This document shows, in pieces, positions 57,340-64,000 of a stretch of DNA of 64,000 bases; the first letter of the stretch is position 1, and each line of letters starts with the position of its first letter. The stretch is from contig NZ_CP032757.1 of NCBI RefSeq assembly GCF_003641185.1, positions 1-64,000 of the forward strand, written 5' to 3'. Under the pieces are notes generated by a model. That model was not told the DNA's origin, made no database searches, and saw nothing but the letters and a program-made list of their open reading frames with translations. The position numbers were made by a program, and so were the translations under genes. The stretch is from Lactiplantibacillus pentosus. Lineage in GTDB: Bacteria > Bacillota > Bacilli > Lactobacillales > Lactobacillaceae.

Positions 57340-58645
57340 ACGATTTATCTTACCCGTACTATTGACGCTTTTGATTCTATTAAGCGTGGTCTTATCCATG
57401 TACATCTGGCTAAATCCCTCGCGTTATGAACACGAAAGCAAGGTCAGTACGGCTTCATCGAACTCCTCGTTAACCACCCGGACGATCGATGATATTTATT
57501 TACCGACCCAGTTGATTTACACGAATAGTCAGGGCAAGCAGTCCCTGTTGATCAATAAAAATGTTAGTTTAGTGAGCCAGTTTAGTGAGCAGTTGCGGAA
57601 GTGGGATGCGCGGAGTATCTCCAAGGTACGAATCTCGTCAGCCAAGAGCTATCAAGCGCTACTGAATGGCGAAGATTCATACGTCTTGAATTTCCCGGAT
57701 AGCATCACAGTCAGCCTGTTTAATACGGTTTTTAAGCAAAATTTGAATAGTTTTCGGTCTTCAGAATTCAGTCGAATCGTGATTCCGGTCAATGATACCA
57801 ATCACATCTACTTTCTGAATGATGATCATCACGAAATCTACAGTGTGCGCTTGAAGCATAAGTCGCTGAAGTCTTTAAAACGAGTTTTGTCGACGGATAA
57901 GGTCAAGCAGATCGCGGTCAAGATGTCTTACGGCAATGGCGAAGCGCATATCGACTATCCGAAGCAAGTGACGATGCAACACTATAGCTACTTGATGAGT
58001 AAGGCGGCGGCTAGTGAAATCGCCAACCGGTTGTTAGATGCGGATGGGAACTCGACCGTTTCGGTGCATAATCGAAATGGCAAACAAGAGTACACCACCG
58101 GTAGTTACAAGCGGATGACGGTCGATTCCAAGCTCGGCACGGTTTACTTTGAGGACTATAGTGATTCGGGCACGACCCGGAACTTATCACTGACGAGTCA
58201 GTTAAAGAAGAGTTTTAATTTGTTGGCTAGTCTCGGCGTGGCGATGGACAATATCCGCTATTATGGCTTTGACGCCACGAGTAATAGCGTCATCTATCGA
58301 AGTTACGTTGAAGGGTTCCCAATCTTTAATCAGACTGAGAATGGTGACGTGCGGATTCAGCTGACGTCTAACGGCTTGGACCGTTACTACTTCTCCTTGT
58401 ACAGCTTACAAGTGCCAGTTCCAACGACGGGCAAGAAGCAGGCGGTGACCTTACCAAGTTCGACGAGCGTCTTGAAACAGTTGAAGGCCGCGGGCTACAA
58501 AGATAGTAAAATCGGTAGCATCGAATTGGGGTATGAATGGACGCAAAACAAGTCATCCAAACTCGTGATCGATTTGACGCCGACGTATTATGTCTACTAT
58601 AACGGCAGTTGGCGGACTTATACGTCGATGTTGAGTGGATCTTAG
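57320..58645 (+). CDS. yycH: WalK regulator YycH
   Basis: Membrane-anchored extracytoplasmic protein that with YycI modulates WalK. 441 residues: one N-terminal TM (about 7-29, FILPVLLTLLILLSVVLSMY), then a large outside domain rich in beta-strands. I chose ATG 57320 because GAGGAGGAGG lies just upstream; it overlaps the end of walK by 20 nt. Sequence is typically diverged in lactobacilli, and the call rests on position, topology and size. Confidence 0.9.
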   Translation: MTTHKIRRFILPVLLTLLILLSVVLSMYIWLNPSRYEHESKVSTASSNSSLTTRTIDDIYLPTQLIYTNSQGKQSLLINKNVSLVSQFSEQLRKWDARSISKVRISSAKSYQALLNGEDSYVLNFPDSITVSLFNTVFKQNLNSFRSSEFSRIVIPVNDTNHIYFLNDDHHEIYSVRLKHKSLKSLKRVLSTDKVKQIAVKMSYGNGEAHIDYPKQVTMQHYSYLMSKAAASEIANRLLDADGNSTVSVHNRNGKQEYTTGSYKRMTVDSKLGTVYFEDYSDSGTTRNLSLTSQLKKSFNLLASLGVAMDNIRYYGFDATSNSVIYRSYVEGFPIFNQTENGDVRIQLTSNGLDRYYFSLYSLQVPVPTTGKKQAVTLPSSTSVLKQLKAAGYKDSKIGSIELGYEWTQNKSSKLVIDLTPTYYVYYNGSWRTYTSMLSGS

Positions 58646-58656
58646 GAGGTGGCCGC

Positions 58657-59508
58657 ATGAATTTTCGGAGAATTGAGTGGATCTTCTTACTCGCATTCGT
58701 CGTCCTCGATATCTTTCTAGGTTACATGTTCGTTCAGACGAGTTCCAAGTCAACGAAAACGACCGGTGATACCGCGACCACGGTGATTCGTGAGATGCGC
58801 TCTGATAATATTAGTTTCAAAGATCCAGACACGCACGAAGGGACCGGCTACTACATTGCGGGCAGTAATGAGAGCGGCCTCAAACAATCGTTGAGTCAGT
58901 TAACTGAACAGTCTGCGCGGGTTCAAAGTAGCGGCAAACTAACCAGCACGCTGCGGGCAACGACCACCATCGATACGAGTAAACCCAAGTCAGATTTGAC
59001 GACTTTCATGAAGCAACGTACCAACGTGATTCATGGGTCGGAATACGTGTATGATGCGGACTTATCGTCCAATGGTGACTATGTGTTTGTCCAAAAGGTC
59101 GCGGATGGTGAGATCTTAACGGCTGCCGGGCAAGTGCACCTGTTTGTCAACAAAGAAAAACAGCTGACCGGCTATACGCAGACCTACGTGGCGAATGTCA
59201 AAACGTTGCGTGAAAAAGCGGTCACCATTAGTGAGAAAAAGGCGTTGGTGGCGCTGTATCAGTATAACCAAGTCTCAAGTAGTTCACGGATCGTGTGGGC
59301 CAAGCTTGGGTATTCACGCCTGCTGAAGCTAAAAGACAGCAGTGTCTACGTGCCGACGTGGATTTTCGCCGTTCGAAGTAAGAACAGCTCCAATGTGAGC
59401 TTGCACCGCATCAATGCCTTTACAGGTTCGTCGATGAAAAACAGTAATTCCGCCACGACCAGCAGTCTGGATACGACCGCTGGGATGGTCTGGAATATCG
59501 TAGAATAA
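58657..59508 (+). CDS. yycI: WalK regulator YycI
   Basis: Partner of YycH with the same topology: a TM near the N-terminus (IEWIFLLAFVVLDIFLGYMF, about 5-24) and an outside domain of about 255 residues. 283 residues in all. ATG 58657 follows TAGGAGGTGG; the frame upstream is inside yycH. It ends near a gap of 380 bp before walJ. Confidence 0.9.
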   Translation: MNFRRIEWIFLLAFVVLDIFLGYMFVQTSSKSTKTTGDTATTVIREMRSDNISFKDPDTHEGTGYYIAGSNESGLKQSLSQLTEQSARVQSSGKLTSTLRATTTIDTSKPKSDLTTFMKQRTNVIHGSEYVYDADLSSNGDYVFVQKVADGEILTAAGQVHLFVNKEKQLTGYTQTYVANVKTLREKAVTISEKKALVALYQYNQVSSSSRIVWAKLGYSRLLKLKDSSVYVPTWIFAVRSKNSSNVSLHRINAFTGSSMKNSNSATTSSLDTTAGMVWNIVE

Positions 59509-59815
59509 ACGCACAGTCAAGCAGGTCTTACGCGTGATTGTGTCATAAAGAAGGGGTCCCGCAATCTATGGGATTCGTTGCGCCGGACAAACGGTAATCA
59601 GATATAGCTGGTTACTGAGGTGTTGCGGCTGGTGGCGAATCTCAGGTTGGTGGGGCTTTTTTGTTTAGAAGCGGCTAGCTATTTGTTTTGAGCAGACCGC
59701 GACTATTCGGAGACGGGCGTTTTAATGCAATCAGCGGGCCAGCCGGTCCAATGCTAGTCCGGAGCCTTGACGCGCGCGTTTGACCCGGTAGCCAGCGTCG
59801 CAACAGGTCGTTCAC
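59509..59815. other. Gap between yycI and walJ
   Basis: About 300 bp without a gene. Hairpins are visible (GTAATCAG / CTGGTTAC near 59592-59614, CGCAA..TTGCG near 59562-59584) but no clear terminator. The gap is unusual because walJ normally follows yycI directly. Confidence 0.5.
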
Positions 59816-59844
59816 TTTTCAAGCCTGCTAAAAGCGTGTATCAT
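59816..59844 (+). promoter_or_regulatory. Possible walJ promoter
   Basis: TTTTCA (59816-59821), 17 bp, TATCAT (59839-59844), about 45 bp before walJ. Confidence 0.45.
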
Positions 59845-59887
59845 GTAAAGATAGTAATGGATTTCAGAGATAGGAAGAGCCTAAATA

Positions 59888-60703
59888 ATGGTATTAAAAT
59901 TAGCAACGGATGATATGAAAGTAAGTATTCTGGCATCGGGCAGTACCGGCAATGTGACTTACATTGAAACGCCAGAACATAAAGTGTTGGTCGATGCGGG
60001 GCTAAGCGGCAAAAAAATCGCGAATTTGATGGCGTCGATTGGCCGCGATATTAATGAAGTCGATAGTCTCTTCATTAGTCATGAGCATACCGACCACTGT
60101 CACTCAGCGGGAATTCTCGCCCGGAAGTACGGGTTAGATATTTATGCCAACCAGGGGACGTGGGATGCCATGGCTCACAAAATTGGCAAGGTCCCCGCTG
60201 AGCTATGCCACGTTTTTGACCCCGATACGACTTTGGACCTCGGGGATCTCGACGTGGAATCCTTTAGTGTCTCGCATGATGCGGCCGAACCACAGTTTTA
60301 TGAACTGCACCATGCTGGGAAGTCGTTTGTCATTATTACCGATACCGGCTATGTTTCAGAGCATGTCGAAGGGGTCATTCGTGACGCGGACGGCTACTTA
60401 TTCGAATGCAATCATGACTTGGAGATGTTGCGGATGGGCCGCTACCCATGGCCGCTGAAGCAGCGAATCATCGGTGATGAGGGCCATTTGTCCAATGAAG
60501 ATGGCGCTAACGCCTTGATGGACGTGATCGGTCATCGGACCAAACGAATTTACTTAGGACATCGGAGTCAGGATAACAACCTGAAATCATTGGCTCATTT
60601 GACAGTGGCTTCAATGATGACTGAGCACGATTTTGGCGTGGAACATGATTTTCAGTTATACGATACTGACCCAGAAAAAGCGACGAAGTTAATCACGCTA
60701 TAG
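59888..60703 (+). CDS. walJ: Metallo-beta-lactamase-fold hydrolase WalJ (VicX/YycJ)
   Basis: MBL-fold exonuclease-like protein encoded with WalRK; YycJ is linked to DNA repair and wall control. 271 residues: SILASGSTGNVTYIET near 13, metal site FISHEHTDHCHSAG near 61-74, ITDTGYVSEH near 149 and ECNHDLEML near 176. ATG 59888 follows AGGAAG at some distance; ATG 59915 (before KVSILASG) matches many homologues and is an alternative. Confidence 0.93.
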   Translation: MVLKLATDDMKVSILASGSTGNVTYIETPEHKVLVDAGLSGKKIANLMASIGRDINEVDSLFISHEHTDHCHSAGILARKYGLDIYANQGTWDAMAHKIGKVPAELCHVFDPDTTLDLGDLDVESFSVSHDAAEPQFYELHHAGKSFVIITDTGYVSEHVEGVIRDADGYLFECNHDLEMLRMGRYPWPLKQRIIGDEGHLSNEDGANALMDVIGHRTKRIYLGHRSQDNNLKSLAHLTVASMMTEHDFGVEHDFQLYDTDPEKATKLITL

Positions 60704-60784
60704 GCTAGCTTTAATGTTTCGCAACGCTTCGATCATAAAAAAATCACACTTTTTCGCTAAAATAGACTTAAAATCAGCATTAGT

Positions 60785-60816
60785 AGGGAGGGATCGCGTT
60801 TCGACGCGCAATTATG
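60785..60816 (+). promoter_or_regulatory. htrA ribosome site bridged by a UUCG hairpin
   Basis: The Shine-Dalgarno AGGGAGGG (60785-60792) lies 22 nt before ATG 60814, too far for normal initiation. Between them CGCGT-TTCG-ACGCG (60795-60808) forms a perfect 5-bp stem with a TTCG tetraloop. With the hairpin folded the effective gap is about 8 nt. Confidence 0.65.
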
Positions 60817-62076
60817 GCTAACAAATCATTAATTAAAGTCGCAGTAACGGCACTAGTCGCTGGGCTCATCGGTGGTGGTGTTGCATATGGGGGTATCACT
60901 TATTTCCAAAACAACAATATTGCGACCTCATCAACTAGCGTACCAACTGGCTCGAACAAATCAGGGTCAACTTCAACCACGAACGTGAAGGTCAACGTCA
61001 GCTCACAGGCAACCAAGGTGTTCCAGAACAACAAGGCGGCCGTGGTCTCAGTGATCAACTTGCAAAAGCAAAGTTCAACGAGTGGCTGGAGCGGCATTCT
61101 TGGTGGCGATGATTCATCAGGCAGCGACAGTTCTTCGAGTTCAGATTCGAGTTCTAGCAAACTGGAAGAATACAGTGAAGGCTCTGGTCTGATTTACAAG
61201 AAGAGCGGTAGCGCAGCCTACATCGTCACGAATAACCACGTTGTTAGCGGCTCAAACGCGATTCGGGTTATTTTGAGTAACGGAACCAAGCTGACGGCTA
61301 AAATCGTCGGAACCGACTCTGTAACCGACTTAGCGGTGCTGAAGATTAATTCTTCAAAGGTCACGAAGACGGCTAGCTTCGGTAATTCCGACAATATCAA
61401 GGTTGGTGAAACGGCCTTGGCAATCGGGTCACCGATGGGGTCTAATTACGCCACGACCTTGACGGAAGGGATTATTTCCGCGAAGAAACGGACCGTGGCG
61501 ACGACGAACACGTCTGGACAGACGACTGGTTACGCAACGGTTATTCAAACGGATGCTGCCATCAACTCTGGGAACTCAGGTGGGCCGCTGTTCAACATTG
61601 CGGGCCAAGTCATCGGGATCAACTCGATGAAATTAGCTTCGGATAATTCCGGTACGAGCGTTGAAGGGATGGGCTTTGCCATTCCAAGTAACGAAGTCGT
61701 GAAAATCATCAACGAGTTAGTGAAGAATGGTGAAGTCGTTCGGCCAGCCTTAGGGGTTGCAACCTACAACGTGGCCAATATCTCCGCTAGCGACCGCTCA
61801 TCCGTCCTGAAGTTGCCATCAAGCGTGAAGAAGGGTGTCGTTATCATGAAGACGTACTCAGGCTCACCGGCTAAGACGGCTGGTTTGACCAAGTACGACG
61901 TGATTACGGAACTCGGTGGTAAGAAGGTCACGAACCTCGCCACATTACGGAGTGCTTTATACGCACATTCCGTCAACGATACGGTAACGGTCAAGTATTA
62001 TCATGACGGTAAGCTGAAGACGACGTCGATGAAGCTAACAGAAACTACCAAAACGTTAAATAAACAAAGTAACTAG
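60814..62076 (+). CDS. htrA: Surface serine protease/chaperone HtrA (DegP family)
   Basis: Membrane-anchored protease that degrades misfolded exported proteins. 420 residues: one N-terminal TM (about 7-30), a Ser/Asp-rich linker (about 85-118), a trypsin-like domain with His 142 (NNHVVSG), Asp 172 (TDLAVLKI) and Ser 255 (NSGNSGGPL), and one PDZ domain (about 315-405). It follows walJ, as in other lactobacilli. A terminator follows at 62093-62133. Confidence 0.96.
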   Translation: MANKSLIKVAVTALVAGLIGGGVAYGGITYFQNNNIATSSTSVPTGSNKSGSTSTTNVKVNVSSQATKVFQNNKAAVVSVINLQKQSSTSGWSGILGGDDSSGSDSSSSSDSSSSKLEEYSEGSGLIYKKSGSAAYIVTNNHVVSGSNAIRVILSNGTKLTAKIVGTDSVTDLAVLKINSSKVTKTASFGNSDNIKVGETALAIGSPMGSNYATTLTEGIISAKKRTVATTNTSGQTTGYATVIQTDAAINSGNSGGPLFNIAGQVIGINSMKLASDNSGTSVEGMGFAIPSNEVVKIINELVKNGEVVRPALGVATYNVANISASDRSSVLKLPSSVKKGVVIMKTYSGSPAKTAGLTKYDVITELGGKKVTNLATLRSALYAHSVNDTVTVKYYHDGKLKTTSMKLTETTKTLNKQSN

Positions 62077-62092
62077 TAAATGAGATTTTCAT

Positions 62093-62133
62093 AAACGTCC
62101 TCGATTGTGAGTTGCAATTGAGGACGTTTTTTT
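62093..62133 (+). terminator. Terminator after htrA
   Basis: Stem AAACGTCCTC / GAGGACGTTT with an inner AATTGC..GCAATT-type loop region, then T residues. Confidence 0.9.
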
Positions 62134-62284
62134 GGGCTTTTGGCGGATAATGCTGAAAAAGCGAAGGTTCGTTTTTCAAAAATCAGGAAAATTTGTGAAT
62201 GGAGGCCCCAGTTACGTAAAAAGCCGAACAAACTGGCCGAAAGCCGTCAAAGCATTTATCGGGAAAACGGCGGGTGTGCAAAAC

Positions 62285-62598
62285 TGTGGACAACTTTGGT
62301 GATAATTTGAGCCGGCAAAAATTGAAATTTATTAACAGGCGCAACGACGGGATTAAGCCTTGTTTAAAAGTTATCCACAAGCGCCGACTTACCCTGTGGA
62401 TTGAATTTAAAAAAGTTATTTTAATGACGGGGGATTCTTGATATAATGGGATTTGTAACCGGAATCCACGAACAGATGTTGCTGTGCAAAACTGTGGATA
62501 AGTCGGAAGGGTCTTGACAAAATCGGACTAAATAAATATTGTGGCGAACTAGTGTTCAACACAATATGTTGATTATTGAGTTATGCACCTGTGGATAA
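62285..62598. other. Second DnaA-box cluster, upstream of rlmH
   Basis: Three perfect boxes: 62371-62379 (TTATCCACA), 62493-62501 and 62590-62598 (TGTGGATAA). Near matches at 62285-62293 (TGTGGACAA) and 62395-62403. They lie in AT-rich sequence about 60 kb from dnaA and far outside oriC proper. Possible roles are DnaA titration or reactivation, or DnaA control of rlmH. Confidence 0.75.
62514..62542 (+). promoter_or_regulatory. rlmH promoter
   Basis: TTGACA (62514-62519), 17 bp, TATTGT (62537-62542), flanked by DnaA boxes. A TATAAT at about 62435-62442 with poor -35 is a second candidate. Confidence 0.65.
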
Positions 62599-62631
62599 CT
62601 ATGTTAATAACTTGTGTAAAGGCGGTCAATT

Positions 62632-63111
62632 ATGAACATCAAAATTATCTGTGTTGGTAAATTAAAGGAGAAATACTTCAAACAGGGGATTGCGGAATAT
62701 GCGAAAAGAATGAGTAAATTTGCAAAATTCCAGATTGTTGAGGTTCCCGATGAAAAAGCACCAGAATCATTAAGTAACGCAGAGATGGAAAATGTGAAGC
62801 AAAAAGAAGGTCAGCGCATCCTGGAAAAAATCAAGGATCGCGATTACGTCTATGCGCTGGCAATTTTAGGCAAGGAACGCTCCAGCGAAGAATTCGCGGC
62901 CGAAATCGACAAGCTGACGACTTATGGTCACAGCGATATCGATTTTGTGATTGGCGGATCGCTGGGCTTGTCGCCAGAAGTACTGAAACGCGCGGATACT
63001 CAGATTTCGTTTGGACGTTTTACATTACCTCACCAGCTGATGCGGTTGGTGCTGTCGGAGCAGGTTTATCGAGCGTTTATGATTAATGCGGGGTCGCCGT
63101 ATCATAAGTGA
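62632..63111 (+). CDS. rlmH: 23S rRNA pseudouridine-1915 N3-methyltransferase RlmH
   Basis: SPOUT-class methyltransferase modifying helix 69 of 23S rRNA. The 159 residues show [20 protein letters not shown] at the start, the SAM-binding trefoil knot [14 protein letters not shown] near 104-117, [23 protein letters not shown] (by parts) and the invariant end GSPYHK. In staphylococci this gene (orfX) is the SCCmec target. Its 3' end is repeated at 63213-63225, see findings. Confidence 0.97.
   Translation: MNIKIICVGKLKEKYFKQGIAEYAKRMSKFAKFQIVEVPDEKAPESLSNAEMENVKQKEGQRILEKIKDRDYVYALAILGKERSSEEFAAEIDKLTTYGHSDIDFVIGGSLGLSPEVLKRADTQISFGRFTLPHQLMRLVLSEQVYRAFMINAGSPYHK
63099..63111. repeat. SCC-att-like repeat, copy in rlmH
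   Basis: GTATCATAAGTGA, encoding the final Tyr-His-Lys and stop of rlmH. Confidence 0.7.
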
Positions 63112-63212
63112 AGAGAAAAGTGTTTGAATTCCTTGGTAGACATGGGCTCCCGGCACACGGAAAAACAAGTTATTCCTGGTGGAAATAGCTAGTGGAAACG
63201 TTAGGGAAGTCT

Positions 63213-63225
63213 GTATCATAAGTGA
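63213..63225. repeat. SCC-att-like repeat, downstream copy
   Basis: GTATCATAAGTGA again, followed by TGC, 114 bp after the copy in rlmH and noncoding here. TATCATAA(A/G)TGATGC is the core of staphylococcal SCC attachment sites. Confidence 0.65.
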
Positions 63226-63249
63226 TGCTAAAACATCATGATCAGTAAG

Positions 63250-63291
63250 AACATCAATCAGCTTTAGGGCTAGATTGATGTTTTTTTTTTT
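63250..63291 (+). terminator. Terminator after rlmH
   Basis: AACATCAATC pairs with GATTGATGTT across a 13-nt loop, then a long T run. The rest of 63292-63464 shows no gene. Confidence 0.92.
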
Positions 63292-63464
63292 GCGTGGTCT
63301 CAATTTTTAAATATATATTATTTTATCGGTTTGAAGGGAGTGATCTTAGAGATTGTAGACAGACGTCTAAAACGGAATAGCGCAGTAGTAGTTCAGCTGA
63401 CTATGACCGTATCAGCTCAGCTAGTGAACTGGTAAAATTTATTTTGTTAAAGGGGTTATTTAGG

Positions 63465-63719
63465 ATGGGAAAAGAAGGCATCAATCTTGAGGCACTAAAT
63501 CCAATTTACAAGCAGCTGTATGAATTGGTTGGTGAAGAACACATGTTGTCCATATACGCAGATTTACGTGGCATTCAGGTTACGTTTCCCGCACATTTGT
63601 ATGATGGACAGGCGGTCAAGAAGATGATTATTAAAAGTGACGAGCCAACCGCAGTTTTAGCCAAGGAATTCGGATATTCACAGAAGTGGGTCAGGTCAGT
63701 TATTAAGAAGTATAAATAG
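63465..63719 (+). CDS. Mor-family transcription activator-like protein
   Basis: 84 residues with the Mor/C-type DNA-binding pattern: IYKQLYELVGEEHMLSIYADLRG, cited by parts, then IQVTFPAHLYD and the C-terminal helix-turn-helix GYSQKWVRSVIKKYK. Mu-like Mor proteins activate middle genes; small stand-alone relatives are common in lactobacilli. I chose ATG 63465 because of AAAGGGG upstream; TTG 63444 would add seven residues. It lies 13 bp before a membrane-protein gene, likely an operon. Confidence 0.75.
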   Translation: MGKEGINLEALNPIYKQLYELVGEEHMLSIYADLRGIQVTFPAHLYDGQAVKKMIIKSDEPTAVLAKEFGYSQKWVRSVIKKYK

Positions 63720-63732
63720 GGAGTGGGATCGT

Positions 63733-64000
63733 ATGTTAAAATTAATTTTTATCATCGTGTTAATTGGTGGTATTTGGTTCGTTCACAGTAAATTAGGGGT
63801 AAAGTGGTCCAGTATTTTTATGGGCTTAGGTGCGGCGGTTGTTGCGTTAGTTTCATGGTCTAGTAAATCGAATAGTAGTAGCCGGAAAGCAGGACATGAT
63901 TTGGTAAATCGGTTGAGTAGCTTGACGAACTATGAATTAAAGAACTTTATTAACGATTATAATAATGACCCTATGGAACGACAGACAGCACATAATATTT
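63733..64000 (+). CDS. Membrane protein, cut by the window end
   Basis: First 89 codons only. It begins MLKLIFIIVLIGGIWFVHSK (one TM), then a second hydrophobic segment (IFMGLGAAVVALVSW), a Ser-rich stretch and a polar helical part (LVNRLSSLTNYELKNFINDY). ATG 63733 follows GGGAGTGGG. No family recognised from the visible part. Confidence 0.7.
   Translation, partial: MLKLIFIIVLIGGIWFVHSKLGVKWSSIFMGLGAAVVALVSWSSKSNSSSRKAGHDLVNRLSSLTNYELKNFINDYNNDPMERQTAHNI

Overview
The window reads as the origin-proximal chromosome of a low-to-moderate GC Gram-positive lactobacillus, most likely Lactiplantibacillus (L. plantarum group). The evidence is the order dnaA-dnaN-yaaA-recF-gyrB-gyrA-rpsF-ssb-rpsR-gdpP-rplI-dnaB, a six-gene glycogen cluster, a maltose phosphorylase/beta-phosphoglucomutase pair and the walRK-yycHI-walJ-htrA-rlmH block. 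The species name is an inference from gene order and protein character; no search was run.

Layout. 1-1796: bipartite oriC around dnaA, with DnaA boxes on both sides and a DnaA-trio-like unwinding element before dnaN. 1797-9543: replication and gyrase genes. 9544-10711: first copy of a large noncoding repeat, then the rpsF leader. 10712-16017: rpsF-ssb-rpsR and gdpP-rplI-dnaB. 16248-19551: an MFS transporter whose last codons contain a perfect parS site, then proBA. 19552-20875: a degenerate octamer tandem repeat, the second copy of the large noncoding repeat, and two 96%-identical 124-bp palindromic repeats. 20876-22649: a 41-residue peptide gene with four consecutive Cys codons, then an oligopeptide-binding lipoprotein. 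23106-33002: glgB-glgC-glgD-glgA-glgP and an amylopullulanase-type GH13 enzyme in a tight operon. 33340-34107: HAD phosphatase, followed by the third copy of the noncoding repeat. 35101-38516: maltose phosphorylase and beta-phosphoglucomutase on the minus strand. 38900-40053: flavin-type oxidase, cold-shock protein and a small hypothetical.

40199-54363 is a 14.1-kb mobile island in the 3' end of a tRNA-Lys(CTT) gene. It has an integrase, a CI-type repressor diverging from an AlpA/Xis-like protein, a primase-polymerase, a VapE-type helicase, head-closure protein, HNH endonuclease, both terminase subunits, portal, a fused protease-capsid protein, connector and an ArpU-like regulator. It has no tail, holin or lysin genes. 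This is the layout of a capsid-forming phage-inducible chromosomal island (cf-PICI), a satellite that makes its own packaged heads and borrows tails from a helper phage. Its most striking feature is an iteron array of about 120 bp (six TGGTCC repeats around a palindrome) present twice, in inverted orientation about 5 kb apart, bracketing the integration, regulation and replication genes. It looks like a duplicated replication origin.

54744-62076: the essential WalRK two-component system with YycH, YycI, WalJ and HtrA. 62077-63111: rlmH, preceded by an unexpected second cluster of DnaA boxes. The 3' end of rlmH (TATCATAAGTGA) is repeated 114 bp downstream, as expected for a scar of an SCC-like integration. 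63465-64000: a Mor-like DNA-binding protein and the start of a membrane protein cut by the window edge.
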